Source: Propionibacteriaceae bacterium
GTDB taxonomy: Bacteria; Actinomycetota; Actinomycetes; Propionibacteriales; Propionibacteriaceae
Direction: 5' to 3'
Length of the DNA stretch: 33,479 bases
Assembly (NCBI GenBank): GCA_031272805.1
Contig: JAISTC010000135.1
Location: 1-33,479 of the forward strand
Both the position numbers and the translations under genes were made by a program. The notes beneath the pieces were generated by a model, which was not told the origin of the DNA, did no database searches, and worked only from the letters and a program-made list of their open reading frames with translations. Shown one piece after another: positions 15,609 to 24,402 of this stretch (its first letter is position 1; each line of letters opens with the position of its first letter).

Positions 15609-16205
15609 ATGCGCTTTGTTCTCGCGTCCGCGTCGCCGGCCCGGCTCCTGACTCTGCAGCACGCCGGCATCGATCCCGAGGTCATCGTGTCGGAGGTCGA
15701 CGAGTCCCGGGTGGACGAGCCCGACCCGGTCGCCCTGTCCGCCCGGCTGGCCGAGCTCAAGGCCGAGGCCGTGTTCGCCCGGCTGGGCCCGGGCGATGTC
15801 CTCGTCGTCGGCTGCGACTCCGTCCTCGCGTTCGAGGGCCGCCCGGCCGGCAAGCCGGGGAGCGCCGAGGCCGCCATCGCGCTGTGGCGGCGGACGCGCG
15901 GCAAGACCGCGGCGCTCGTGACGGGCCACCACGTCATCGTCCGCACTGCCGCCGGGACCCGTCGGGCGACGCGCTCCGCCCGCACCGTCGTCCACTTCGC
16001 CGACCTGTCCGACGCCGAGATCGCGGCCTACGCCGCCACGGGCGAGCCCAGCCGCGTCGCCGGCGGCTTCACGATCGACGGGCTGGGCGGCCCGTTCGTC
16101 ACGGGGTTGGAGGGCGACCCGCACAACGTCGTCGGGCTGTCCTTGCCGCTGCTGCGGATGATGCTGGCCGACCTGGGCATCCGCTGGACCGACCTGTGGG
16201 CGTGA
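15609..16205 (+). CDS. maf: Maf-family nucleoside triphosphate pyrophosphatase
   Basis: Hydrolyses nucleoside triphosphates, probably dTTP/UTP or modified nucleotides, to the monophosphate and pyrophosphate as house-cleaning. The protein is 198 residues, the family length. Seen: [17 protein letters not shown] (residues 4-20), the substrate-binding N-terminal motif; SEVDES; a KAEAVF helix; [19 protein letters not shown] with the catalytic Asp and conserved Lys; and [20 protein letters not shown] near the end. GAGAAT at 15597-15602 is 6 nt before the ATG, compatible with a leaderless start. A hairpin element ends 15 nt upstream of the start. The lipoprotein gene converges from the other strand. 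Confidence 0.94.
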   Translation: MRFVLASASPARLLTLQHAGIDPEVIVSEVDESRVDEPDPVALSARLAELKAEAVFARLGPGDVLVVGCDSVLAFEGRPAGKPGSAEAAIALWRRTRGKTAALVTGHHVIVRTAAGTRRATRSARTVVHFADLSDAEIAAYAATGEPSRVAGGFTIDGLGGPFVTGLEGDPHNVVGLSLPLLRMMLADLGIRWTDLWA

Positions 16206-16232
16206 CCTTCTTTGTCATGACAGAGCGGGGCG

Positions 16233-16637
16233 TCACTCGGCGCGGACTGTCAGGCCCCAGGTGCCGTCGCCGAGCGCGAAGGAGCCTTGCCACTCCCCCG
16301 CCTCGAAGCGGACGGCCGTGTCGCTGGCGGCCGTGACCGTCCAGCCGAGGCCGGGCAGCGTCGCCACGAGGTAGTCCAGGACTGTCGGCCCGTCGGCGGA
16401 CGGGCCGAGGACCAGGAGGGTGCGCTCGGCGCCGTAGACCTCGGTCAGCGTGACGCCGGGGGGGAGGCAGACGTGGCCCGCGGGGGCGGTCGTGACGCCG
16501 AGCGTGTCGAGGCACTGGCCCGGCGCGGCCAGGGAGGCCGGCGCGGCGAACGGGTCGGCGGCCGGTCCGGGGGACGCCGCCGCGCAGCCCGCCAGCGCCA
16601 AGCCGGCCAACGCCAGAACCGCCCGCAGTGATCGCAC
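16233..16637 (-). CDS. Small predicted lipoprotein, function unknown
   Basis: A 134-residue product with a short charged start (MRSLRAV), a hydrophobic core and a lipobox LALAGC, giving a lipidated Cys at residue 18. The mature part has two further Cys residues (GQCLD and HVCLPPG), which could form a disulfide, followed by an alpha/beta pattern: LTEVYGAERTLLVLG, TVLDYLVATLPGLGWTVTAASDTAVRFEAGEWQGSFALGDGTWGLTVRAE. It probably sits on the outer face of the membrane. I do not recognise the family. GTG start; TAACCT ends 6 nt before it, so a leaderless transcript is likely. Convergent with maf. Confidence 0.78.
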   Translation of the reverse strand: MRSLRAVLALAGLALAGCAAASPGPAADPFAAPASLAAPGQCLDTLGVTTAPAGHVCLPPGVTLTEVYGAERTLLVLGPSADGPTVLDYLVATLPGLGWTVTAASDTAVRFEAGEWQGSFALGDGTWGLTVRAE

Positions 16638-16643
16638 GGGGTC

Positions 16644-16649
16644 AGGTTA
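16644..16649 (-). promoter_or_regulatory. TAACCT -10 box of the lipoprotein gene (leaderless)
   Basis: Minus-strand TAACCT then GACCCC then GTG at 16637. Confidence 0.4.
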
Positions 16650-16688
16650 GCGCCAGCCCCCTGTCACCCTAGACGCCCGTCACTGATG

Positions 16689-17459
16689 TCACGCGGGTCT
16701 GAGGTGCTGGATGTCGCCGGCGGCGTACCAGGTCAAGGCGCCGTCTGTCGTCACGCCCAGGCGGCCGTCGGGGGCCAGGTCGGTGGCCTGGCCTTCGACC
16801 GCGTGCGTGGCGTCCAACTGGAGGCGGACGCGGCGGCCCAGCGTGGCCGAGCGGGCCCGGTAGCGGGCCATGACGTCGCCGCCGCGGGCCCAGTCGCGGA
16901 GCGTGGCGTCGAGGTGGCGGAGGACGGTCCCGGCGGCCTCCTCCCGGCTGACCTGGACCCCGGCCAGGGCCAGCGAGACCGCCCCCGGGACCGGCAGTTC
17001 GGCCTCGGCCTGGCTGACGTTGAGGCCGATGCCGATGACGGCGTGCAAGGAGTCGCCGACCGTGGCGGTTTCCACGAGGATGCCGCAGCACTTGCGGTCG
17101 CCGATGAGGACGTCGTTGGGCCACTTGAGGGCGCTCGGGGCGCCCAACTCCACGACCGCCTCGGCCACGGCCAGGCCGGCCAGCAGCGGCAGGAGGGTCC
17201 ACGGCCGTCCCGGCGGCAGCGCGACGGCGGCGGACAGCGCCACGGACGTGCCGGGCGGGCTGGACCAGGCCCGGTCGAGGCGGCCGCGGCCGCTGACCTG
17301 CTCCGCGGCCACTTCGACCGCGCCCGCCGCCAACTCGCCGCGGCGCAGCCCCTCCAGGAGGTCGGCGTTGGTCGACCCGGTCGTGGCCACGACGGCGACG
17401 GGCGACCAGGCGGCGGCGCCGAGCAGGGAGCGGAGGAGGGAGGGATCGAGGGGTGGCAT
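16689..17459 (-). CDS. birA: Biotin-[acetyl-CoA-carboxylase] ligase
   Basis: Attaches biotin to acyl-CoA carboxylase carriers via biotinyl-5'-AMP. The 256-residue form lacks the N-terminal DNA-binding domain of E. coli BirA, so it is a plain ligase, not a repressor. Seen: TGSTNADLLEGL (about residues 26-37), AEQVSGRGRLDRAWSSPPGTSVALS with the GRGRxxRxW biotin/ATP loop, LKWPNDVLIGDRKCCGILVE with the catalytic Lys, and AVIGIGLNV. The C-terminal SH3-like domain is at about 205-256. The start may instead be the adjacent GTG at 17462, which lies 7 nt after a TAGCCT hexamer (17470-17475) as expected for a leaderless mRNA. Confidence 0.93.
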   Translation of the reverse strand: MPPLDPSLLRSLLGAAAWSPVAVVATTGSTNADLLEGLRRGELAAGAVEVAAEQVSGRGRLDRAWSSPPGTSVALSAAVALPPGRPWTLLPLLAGLAVAEAVVELGAPSALKWPNDVLIGDRKCCGILVETATVGDSLHAVIGIGLNVSQAEAELPVPGAVSLALAGVQVSREEAAGTVLRHLDATLRDWARGGDVMARYRARSATLGRRVRLQLDATHAVEGQATDLAPDGRLGVTTDGALTWYAAGDIQHLRPA

Positions 17460-17507
17460 CACCCGCCGTAGGCTACCTGGTGGCCCGCAGAACTTCCCAC
17501 CCGGAGC

Positions 17508-17536
17508 TTGGCCAGGGCGGAACCGGGCCATATACT
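17508..17536 (+). promoter_or_regulatory. Promoter of the first surface-protein gene
   Basis: TTGGCC (17508-17513), a 17-nt spacer, TATACT (17531-17536). The 70-nt leader contains a second AT-rich TTATAC near 17582. The same TATACT -10 is used upstream of the second surface-protein gene. Confidence 0.5.
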
Positions 17537-17610
17537 GGCCGGGTTCGGGCCTCCTCCGGGCCGGTGCGGCCTGGGGAACCCTTATACACTGTTACGAAAG
17601 TGGTGTTGTT

Positions 17611-18609
17611 ATGCGCAAGGGCTTGGCCGGAGTGGCCGCCGCCGTCGTCCTCGCCGCCGGTCTCGCCGCCCCCCTGGCCCGAGCGGCCGACCAAGCCGAC
17701 TTCTGCGCCGAGTACCCGGGCGTGGCCGAGAAGCTCAGCAGCCTCTACCAGCTCTACGAGGACGCCGACACGGACTCCGACGCCGTCCGCCCCAGCAACC
17801 AGGAGATCTACGAGCGCCTGGGCGAGGTCAACGACATCATCGCCCACCTCCTGACCGACCCGACCATCCCGTCCGACCTGCGCAGCGACATGCAGTCGGT
17901 CCAGCCGTACTTCTCGGCGCTGTGGGACGCGATGAAGGACGTCCGGCCGGACAAGGACGGCTGGCAGCTCGACACCGCCACTTTGTCCGCCCTGCTCAAC
18001 GACGAGGCCAAGAAGGCCGAGATCAGCGCCGCCGTCGACCGGATGCAGGCGGAGGGGACGGCCTTCTGCTCCGCCAAGGCGAGCCCGTCGGCCAGCGCCT
18101 CCGTCGACCCGTCGGCCAGCCCCGCGCCGGCCGCTCCCGTCGCGTCCGCCTCCCCGTCGCCCAGCCCCACCCCCAGCGCGCAGACGTCCGCCGCGTCGGC
18201 CAGCCCGAGCGCCAGCGCGTCGGCCGCCAACCCCATCACGATCCTGCAGTCGGGCTCGACGTTTACGTTCATGGCCTCCGGCTTCAAGGCCGGCGAGACC
18301 GTCACCGCCGTCGTCAGCTCGACGCCGACGACGATCGGGAGCAAGGCCGCCAGCAGCGCCGGGGTCGTCAGCTTCACGTGGACCGTCCCGGCCAACTTCA
18401 CGTCGGGGACGCACACCGTGACGCTGACCGGGTCGGAGACCGGCGCGGTCTCCCAGAGCTTCTCCCTCACCTTGCTGGCCGCGACCGGCGACACCCCGCT
18501 GGCCACGATCGTGACCCTGGCCGGCTTCGCCGCCCTGCTGCTGGCCGGTTTCTCCAGTTTGACGGCCGCCACGCTGTCCCGCCGGACCCTCGTGACGCAC
18601 CGCCGTTAG
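17611..18609 (+). CDS. LAxTG-anchored surface protein, helical domain plus one Ig-like module
   Basis: A 332-residue secreted wall protein. Seen in order: signal peptide (about 1-26, cleavage near ARA-AD); a mostly helical domain (27-153) with cysteines at 32 and 153 at its ends, suggesting a closing disulfide; a Ser/Pro/Ala stalk (about 154-209); a beta-rich module (about 210-288) with ASGFKAGETVTAVV and SGTHTVTLTG; and a sorting signal LAATG (289-293) followed by a membrane helix and an Arg-rich tail (LSRRTLVTHRR). LAxTG is the signal of class E sortases in Actinobacteria, which would join Thr 292 to the wall. No sortase is in the window. The next gene encodes a larger protein with the same parts, so they are paralogues. 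Function beyond surface display is unknown. Confidence 0.85.
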   Translation: MRKGLAGVAAAVVLAAGLAAPLARAADQADFCAEYPGVAEKLSSLYQLYEDADTDSDAVRPSNQEIYERLGEVNDIIAHLLTDPTIPSDLRSDMQSVQPYFSALWDAMKDVRPDKDGWQLDTATLSALLNDEAKKAEISAAVDRMQAEGTAFCSAKASPSASASVDPSASPAPAAPVASASPSPSPTPSAQTSAASASPSASASAANPITILQSGSTFTFMASGFKAGETVTAVVSSTPTTIGSKAASSAGVVSFTWTVPANFTSGTHTVTLTGSETGAVSQSFSLTLLAATGDTPLATIVTLAGFAALLLAGFSSLTAATLSRRTLVTHRR

Positions 18610-18647
18610 GCGGCCGCGGGACGGGACTCAACCCATGAGTGCGATCT

Positions 18648-18675
18648 TTCACAAGTGGACCCGAGACCGTATACT
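18648..18675 (+). promoter_or_regulatory. Promoter of the large surface-protein gene
   Basis: TTCACA (18648-18653), a 16-nt spacer, TATACT (18670-18675): 5/6 matches in each hexamer. The leader is about 50 nt with AAGGA at 18716-18720, 10 nt before the ATG at 18731. Confidence 0.6.
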
Positions 18676-18730
18676 CCCCGCTATGCCGTCAACCCCCACC
18701 AGGATTGCCTTGAAGAAGGATGAGATTCCC

Positions 18731-21700
18731 ATGCGCAAAATCCTCCTATCCACGCTCGCCGGCGTCCTCGCCGCGACCGGGCTCGCCGTCACGATCGGGG
18801 GCCAGCAGGCGGCCGTCGCCGCCCCCGGCGACCGGGCCGCGCGGCTCGGCGACATCAGCGCGGGCTCCCTGGCCGACTACGGCGACGTGGCGGGGTGGGT
18901 CGAGGCCAACGCCGACCTCATCCGGTCCCAGGGCTACGACCCTGAAGCCGCCGCGACCGAGCCGACGGCCGCCGAGGCCGCGAACATCACCATCGACGAC
19001 TTCGACGGCACGATCAGCGTGGGCGCGAGCTGCGCGGCGCAGACGAAGGTCGGCTACGCCATCGGCGACGCCGACGCCGTCGTCGACCTGACCCTCAGCT
19101 TCGGCATCCTGTCCTTCCCGGAGAACGCCCACGCGCTCGACTTCACCGTCGAGGAATCCCTCAGCCTCGTGCCGCCGTTCGACGTCACGTTGCACTCGGC
19201 CGGCAAGACGGACGCGGTCTTCACGATCGACCTGACCGAGGGGACCGTGACCCGCAAGTCCGGCTCGGCCGACTTCGACACGGTCATCGAGGACAACGAG
19301 ACTGCGCTCATCGACGCGATCCGCGACGAGATGGGCGACCAGCTCCAGGAGGGGCTGAGCGAGGGCCTGGTCGACCAGTTGGCGGAAAACATCAGCTTCA
19401 ACCTCGAGTACTCCACGACGTTGCCGTTCACGTTCGGCTACCCGTTCGGCCCGGCCGCCGAGGACCAGTTGAGCAATGGCCAGACGGCCACGATCAACCT
19501 GGCGAACAACGCCAAGGGCTCGTGGGTGGACGACTTCGCCGGCGAGTGGGAGATCCCGGCGGACGACCCGCTGCGCATCAAGACCCTGTCCTGGAGCGAC
19601 CTCGTGCCCGCCAGCGTCCGCGACCACATCGTCGGCACGCCCGGCGCGGAGTACCTGGACGACATCGACATCGTCGGCGAGGGCGCCGACCAGATGATGG
19701 CGACGATCAACGAGTCCCTCAGCCTCATCAAGTCGAATGGCTCGAAGCAGATCCTCGAGGGCATCAACGAGGGCATGAAGGAGGTCGACGGTACGGCCCC
19801 GCTGGAGGACCACCCGGAGCTGACCGTCTCTATCCCGGCGCTCTCCAGCAGCTCGCAGCGCACCACCGTCGCCAACCGCCTGGGCGACCTCATCTCCGAG
19901 AAGATCGAGGGCGACTGGTACGACGCGGTCATCGAGGACGGCTTCATCGACGGCTCCGTCGAGGGGGCGTTCACGATCGGCGACCTGACGAGCCTCGTGG
20001 CGACCGGCGTGACGTCGACGCCCGTGGCGGCCAACCTGTCCGCCGGCGCGGCCGTCACCCTGGAGCCGGGCGACACGGCCATGATCCAGCCGACGGTCAG
20101 CGCGGCCGACGACGCCGTCGCGCCGACCGGCACGCCGACGTACACGTACACGTCGTCCGACCAGTCCGTGGCGACGGTCTCCGCCTCCGGCGAGATCGCG
20201 GCCGTGGCCGACGGGTCGGCCGTCATCACGGTGACGGCGACGTGGCCCTGCTCGGCCGGGACGCCCGTCACGGCGACAGCGACGAAGTCCGTCACGGTCG
20301 CCACCGATACCCCGGTCGACCCCGGCACGTACTGCCAGGCGATCCAGGCGGCCAGCGCGGATCTGGCGCAGGCCCAGGCGATCCTGAGCGCCATCGACCA
20401 GACCGACATGAACGCCTTCATCGCCGCGTTGCCGAGCCTCGGCCAGGTCTTCCTCAAGGCGGGCGACGGGTTCGCAGCCGCCGGGCAGACGGCGGACGCG
20501 CCGGCGGCGGCCAAGGACGCGCTGGCGACCTACTCCACGACCCTCAAGGCGGTCGGCGAGGCCGGCGCCAAGTCCGACCTGGGCGGCTTCGTCGCGGCGT
20601 TCCAGACGCTGGTCAGCCAGCAGGACATCATGGACACGATCAGCAGCGCGACGGTGGCCAAGTGCGCGGCCACTCTGACGATCACGACGCCGACGGCCGG
20701 CGCCGTCCTCAAGGACACCAAGCCGGTCGTGGCCGGCACGGCGGCCAACGCCACGACGGTCCACGTCGCGTCGGGCACGAGCACGTGTGACGCGACGGTG
20801 GCGGATGGCGCCTGGTCCTGCCCGCTCGGCACGGCCCTCGGCGAGGGCCCCGCGACGATCACGGCGACCGTGACGGGCACGACGGTCACGGCCACGGTCG
20901 ACGTCGTCATCGACTCGACCATCGTCTTGAAGGTCGTGGCCGGCGATCCGACGGCCGTCGAGGTCACGACCGACGCCAGCGCCCAGGTCACGGGGACGAT
21001 CGGCGGGGCGACGGTCTGCTCCGGCAACGCCGACACGAATGGCACGTTCACCTGCCGGCCCAACCCGGCCGCCGCCGACGGCGCCCAGTTGACGATCCGC
21101 GCGACCGACGCCGCGGGCAACACGAAGTCCGAGACCGTCACGCTGACCAAGCCGTCGCCCTCGCCGTCGCCGTCGGCCAGCCGGTCGGCCACCGCGTCCA
21201 CGTCGCCCTCACCCAGTTGGTCGCCGCGGCCGACGCCCTCTCCCTCTGCCACGCGGACGGCCATCCCGTCGGCCAGCGCCTCGACCGTCAAGCCCAGCCC
21301 GTCGCCGTCGCCGGCGCCGCCGAGCGCATCGCCCACGACGGCCAAGCCGAGCGCGACACCGACCACGGCCCAGCCCAGCGCCACACCGACCACGGCCAAG
21401 CCCAGCGCGACGCCCACCACAGCGAAACCGAGCGCCACGCCCACCACGGCCAAGCCCAGCGCGACACCGACCACGGCCCAGCCCAGCGCCACGCCCACTC
21501 CGGCCGCGTCGGCCACGCCGTCGGCCAGCCCGTCGCCGAAGCCATCCGCCGTCCCGTCGGCCAGCCCGACGCCCGGGCCCGGCCCGTCCATCACCCTGGA
21601 CCGGTCGACCGTGTCGCTCAACGTCGTCAACGGCGTCGGCCAGCCGACGACGCTGACCGTGACCGGCCAGGGCTTCCAGGCCGGCGAGAAGGTCTCCGGC

Positions 21701-22318
21701 GTCGTCAAGTCCGACCCGATCAACCTGCCCGCCCAGGCCGCCGACGCGCTCGGCAAGGTCGTGTTCACCGTGACGCTGCCCGGCACGTTCGAGGAGGGCG
21801 CGCACACCGTCACCCTGACCGGCGAGACGTCCGGCCCGGCCAGCGTGCCGTTCACGATCGTGCGCGTCGTCGAGACCCCGGCGCCCAGCCCGTCGCCGTC
21901 CGCGTCGGCCCCGGCCTGCCCCGGCACGGGCGTCACGATGACGCAGTCCGGCTCGGTGTTCACGTTCACCGGCACGGGCTTCCCGGCCGGGACCACGGTC
22001 AGCGCCGAGCTGGTCCGCCTCGACGGCACGGCCACGACGTCGATCGCCAAGCCCGCCGCCCAGGTCGCCAACTCGTCCGGCCAGGTCACGTTCACGTGGA
22101 CCAGCTCCAGCACGACGACCGACGGGACGTACGAGATGCGGCTCTCCGGGGCCGCGGGCTGCACGACGCCGGCCAAGCAGTTCAAGCTGACGACCGGACT
22201 GGCCGTGACGGGCCCGTCGCCTGAGACCAACCTGTTCGGCCTGCTCGGCCTGCTGGCGCTCGCCGTCGGCGGCCTGTCGCTGGCCGCCGTGGCCCAGACG
22301 AGGCGCCGCAGCGCCTAA
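18731..22318 (+). CDS. Large modular LAxTG-anchored surface protein
   Basis: A 1195-residue secreted wall protein. Approximate order: signal peptide (1-33); a unique region (about 57-425) with acidic beta-rich segments and helices that I do not recognise; a Big_2-type Ig domain (about 430-520, SSDQSVATVSASGEIAAVADGSA); a helical domain with Cys 535 and Cys 645 at its ends; two Ig-like domains (about 647-803); a Ser/Pro/Thr stalk (about 806-953) with six 9-residue repeats TTA(K/Q)PSATP; two copies of the beta module also found in the preceding protein (about 953-1046 and 1069-1153); sorting signal LAVTG (1157-1161); membrane helix and tail QTRRRSA. I chose MRKILLST at 18731 because it begins a proper signal peptide and follows a Shine-Dalgarno. 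Probably an adhesin or wall-structural protein. Confidence 0.87.
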   Translation: MRKILLSTLAGVLAATGLAVTIGGQQAAVAAPGDRAARLGDISAGSLADYGDVAGWVEANADLIRSQGYDPEAAATEPTAAEAANITIDDFDGTISVGASCAAQTKVGYAIGDADAVVDLTLSFGILSFPENAHALDFTVEESLSLVPPFDVTLHSAGKTDAVFTIDLTEGTVTRKSGSADFDTVIEDNETALIDAIRDEMGDQLQEGLSEGLVDQLAENISFNLEYSTTLPFTFGYPFGPAAEDQLSNGQTATINLANNAKGSWVDDFAGEWEIPADDPLRIKTLSWSDLVPASVRDHIVGTPGAEYLDDIDIVGEGADQMMATINESLSLIKSNGSKQILEGINEGMKEVDGTAPLEDHPELTVSIPALSSSSQRTTVANRLGDLISEKIEGDWYDAVIEDGFIDGSVEGAFTIGDLTSLVATGVTSTPVAANLSAGAAVTLEPGDTAMIQPTVSAADDAVAPTGTPTYTYTSSDQSVATVSASGEIAAVADGSAVITVTATWPCSAGTPVTATATKSVTVATDTPVDPGTYCQAIQAASADLAQAQAILSAIDQTDMNAFIAALPSLGQVFLKAGDGFAAAGQTADAPAAAKDALATYSTTLKAVGEAGAKSDLGGFVAAFQTLVSQQDIMDTISSATVAKCAATLTITTPTAGAVLKDTKPVVAGTAANATTVHVASGTSTCDATVADGAWSCPLGTALGEGPATITATVTGTTVTATVDVVIDSTIVLKVVAGDPTAVEVTTDASAQVTGTIGGATVCSGNADTNGTFTCRPNPAAADGAQLTIRATDAAGNTKSETVTLTKPSPSPSPSASRSATASTSPSPSWSPRPTPSPSATRTAIPSASASTVKPSPSPSPAPPSASPTTAKPSATPTTAQPSATPTTAKPSATPTTAKPSATPTTAKPSATPTTAQPSATPTPAASATPSASPSPKPSAVPSASPTPGPGPSITLDRSTVSLNVVNGVGQPTTLTVTGQGFQAGEKVSGVVKSDPINLPAQAADALGKVVFTVTLPGTFEEGAHTVTLTGETSGPASVPFTIVRVVETPAPSPSPSASAPACPGTGVTMTQSGSVFTFTGTGFPAGTTVSAELVRLDGTATTSIAKPAAQVANSSGQVTFTWTSSSTTTDGTYEMRLSGAAGCTTPAKQFKLTTGLAVTGPSPETNLFGLLGLLALAVGGLSLAAVAQTRRRSA
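21335..21496 (+). repeat. 27-bp coding tandem repeat, six units, in the stalk
   Basis: Six consecutive 27-bp units (starts 21335, 21362, 21389, 21416, 21443, 21470) each encode TTAKPSATP or TTAQPSATP. The units differ mainly at third positions. Such arrays set stalk length and can change by slippage. Confidence 0.85.
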
Positions 22319-22343
22319 GCCCGGCCCGAAGCCAAACCCAAGG

Positions 22344-22375
22344 AAGGCCCGCCCTCAGTGCCGAGGACGGGCCTT
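22344..22375 (+). terminator. Hairpin terminator after the large surface-protein gene
   Basis: AAGGCCCG (22344-22351) pairs with CGGGCCTT (22368-22375), with an inner CTC/GAG. It lies 25 nt past the stop codon. There is no long T-tract after it, as is common in high-G+C Actinobacteria. The 111 nt from here to the metG stop show only a weak CAACGGT/ACCGTTG inverted repeat. Confidence 0.6.
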
Positions 22376-22486
22376 CGTGGTGTTGGCAACCAAGACGGCC
22401 ACGTTCAACGGTCAGTTTGGTCGGCGCAACAGGCCAATCCGGCCGAAATCAGCGCCCAAACCCACCGTTGAGCGCGTGGCCGTGGC

Positions 22487-24271
22487 CTACGGCGTGACCG
22501 GCGCCCACTCCGGCCCGGTCTCGCCCAGGCTCTCGTCCAGCTTGGAGAAGACGGGCGTCGGCTTGAGCAGCGGGGTACCGGGGACGATCGGCAGCGACCG
22601 CCACGTCGCCTGCTGGGCCGTGTAGTCGCCCGTCAGGACCGGGTAGTCGGCCGAGCCATCTTCGGAGACCTCGCGGATTTCCGGCTGGGCCGCCCAGACG
22701 CCCTGGCCGCCCAACTGCTCGAAGACCCGCTGGGCGGAGTGCGGCAGGAAGGGCGTCAGCAGGGTATTGCAGTCGGAGACGACCTGGAGGGCCGTGTGGA
22801 GGACGGTGTCACGCCGTGCGGGATCGGCCTTGAGCTTCCACGGCTCCGCGTCGGACAGGTACTTGTTGGCCAGGCCGACGAGCCGCATGGCCTCGCCGAT
22901 GGCGTCCTTGAAGCGCGCCCGGCCGAGGGCCTCGCCGACCGTGGCGAAGGCCGCCGCCGAGGCATCGCGGAGCGCTACGTCGAGGTCGGTCAGCGTCCCC
23001 GGCGCCGGGATCGCGCCGTTGTACTTGACCGCCATGTTGACCGAGCGGTTGACCAGGTTGCCCCAGCCGTCGTTCAGCTCCGTGTTCGTCCGGCGGACGA
23101 ACTCGGCCCAGGTGAAGTCCGCGTCCTGGTTCTCCGGCCCCGCCACCGCGATGAAGTAGCGCAGCAGGTCCGGCCCGAAGTCGCGCAGGAAGTCGCCGAC
23201 GTAGATGACCGTGTTGCGGCTGGTCGAGAACTTCGACCCCGACATCGTCAGGAACTCCGACGACACGATCTCCGTCGGCAGGTCGAGCGGCCCGAACGCC
23301 GACGGCCGGCCGCCCCGGTCGCCCTGGCCGTTGGCGCCGAGCAGGATGCCGGGCCAGATCACCGAGTGGAAAGTAATATTGTCCTTGCCCATGAAGTAGT
23401 AGCTGCGCGCGGCCGGGTTCTGCCACCACTCGCGCCACGCCTCGGGCTCGCCCGAGCGGCGGGCCCACTCGACCGACGCGGAGAGGTAGCCGATGACCGC
23501 GTCGAACCAGACGTAGATCGACTTCATCGGGTTGTCGGACCAGCCGTCGACCGGGATGCGGATGCCCCAGTCGAGGTCCCGCGTGATGGCCCGCGGCCGC
23601 AGCTCCTTCAGGAGCTGGAGGGAGAAGTTCATGACGTTGGGCCGCCAGTCGGTCCGCGTGTCGAGCCAGCGGCCGAGCGCGCCGGAGAGCGCGGGCAGGT
23701 CGAGGAAGAAGTGCTCGGTCTCGACGAACTGGGGCGTCTCGCCGTTGATGCGCGAGCGGGGGTTGATGAGGTCGACCGGGTCGAGCTGCTGGCCGCAGTT
23801 GTCGCACTGGTCGCCGCGCGCCCCGTCGTAGCCGCAGATGGGGCACGTGCCCTCGATGTAGCGGTCGGCCAGCGTCCGGCCGGTGGACGGCGAGATGGCG
23901 CCCAACTGGACCTGGGGCACGACGTAGCCGTTGGCCACGAGCGCGCGGAACAGCTCCTGCGTCACCGCCTCGTGGTTCTTGGTCGTCGTCCGCGTGTAGA
24001 GGTCGTAAGTCAGGCCGAGGCCTTGGAGGTCGCCGACGATGACGCGGTGGTACTTGTCGGCCGTCTGCTGCGGGGTCAGCCCCTCCTTGTCCGCCTGGAC
24101 CTGGATGGCCGTGCCGTGCTCGTCCGAGCCGGAGACCATGAGCACGTCGTTCCCGGCCATCCGCTGGTAGCGGGCGAAGACGTCGGACGGGACGCCGAAG
24201 CCGGAGACGTGGCCGATGTGGCGGGGACCATTGGCATAGGGCCACGCGACGGCGGCCAGGATTTTCGACAT
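22487..24271 (-). CDS. metG: Methionyl-tRNA synthetase
   Basis: Class I synthetase that charges initiator and elongator tRNA-Met. The protein has 594 residues. Seen: [25 protein letters not shown] with the HIGH motif (residues 18-21); GSDEHGTAI; a zinc knuckle [18 protein letters not shown] (about 145-162); the methionine-pocket region around [11 protein letters not shown]; and a KMSKS-equivalent KFSTS near residue 346, the usual actinobacterial variant. The anticodon-binding helical domain has the family motif [13 protein letters not shown]. There is no C-terminal EMAP/Trbp111 extension. TACGCT ends 7 nt before the ATG, so the mRNA is probably leaderless. The phosphotransferase gene lies upstream on the same strand with 131 nt between. 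Confidence 0.97.
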   Translation of the reverse strand: MSKILAAVAWPYANGPRHIGHVSGFGVPSDVFARYQRMAGNDVLMVSGSDEHGTAIQVQADKEGLTPQQTADKYHRVIVGDLQGLGLTYDLYTRTTTKNHEAVTQELFRALVANGYVVPQVQLGAISPSTGRTLADRYIEGTCPICGYDGARGDQCDNCGQQLDPVDLINPRSRINGETPQFVETEHFFLDLPALSGALGRWLDTRTDWRPNVMNFSLQLLKELRPRAITRDLDWGIRIPVDGWSDNPMKSIYVWFDAVIGYLSASVEWARRSGEPEAWREWWQNPAARSYYFMGKDNITFHSVIWPGILLGANGQGDRGGRPSAFGPLDLPTEIVSSEFLTMSGSKFSTSRNTVIYVGDFLRDFGPDLLRYFIAVAGPENQDADFTWAEFVRRTNTELNDGWGNLVNRSVNMAVKYNGAIPAPGTLTDLDVALRDASAAAFATVGEALGRARFKDAIGEAMRLVGLANKYLSDAEPWKLKADPARRDTVLHTALQVVSDCNTLLTPFLPHSAQRVFEQLGGQGVWAAQPEIREVSEDGSADYPVLTGDYTAQQATWRSLPIVPGTPLLKPTPVFSKLDESLGETGPEWAPVTP

Positions 24272-24278
24272 GGGGGCT

Positions 24279-24284
24279 AGCGTA
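24279..24284 (-). promoter_or_regulatory. TACGCT -10 box of metG (leaderless)
   Basis: Minus-strand TACGCT followed by AGCCCCC and ATG at 24271. Confidence 0.5.
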
Positions 24285-24354
24285 CCTGCACCGGGCGGCC
24301 CCAGCCGGCGTCAGTCGGCGCAGACGCCGAATCTCCGGCCCTGGCCCGCACCAG

Positions 24355-24389
24355 ATGCTGCGACTGCGCGCAGCATGACGAACTCGTCA
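24355..24389 (-). terminator. Two adjacent small hairpins after the phosphotransferase gene
   Basis: ATGCTGCG-N6-CGCAGCAT (24355-24376) and TGACG-AACT-CGTCA (24376-24389) lie 14-48 nt past the phosphotransferase stop and before metG. No T-tract follows, so the terminator call is tentative. Confidence 0.4.
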
Positions 24390-24402
24390 CGCTGCGCCGG
24401 AC

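Noticed and set aside
21335..21496. Regular repeats that could be mistaken for a CRISPR array
   Set aside because: The 27-bp units are contiguous, in frame, and encode a Pro/Thr stalk; there are no spacers.
23220..23240. Degenerate KMSKS loop in metG (KFSTS)
   Set aside because: KFSxS is the normal form in actinobacterial methionyl-tRNA synthetases, not a defect.
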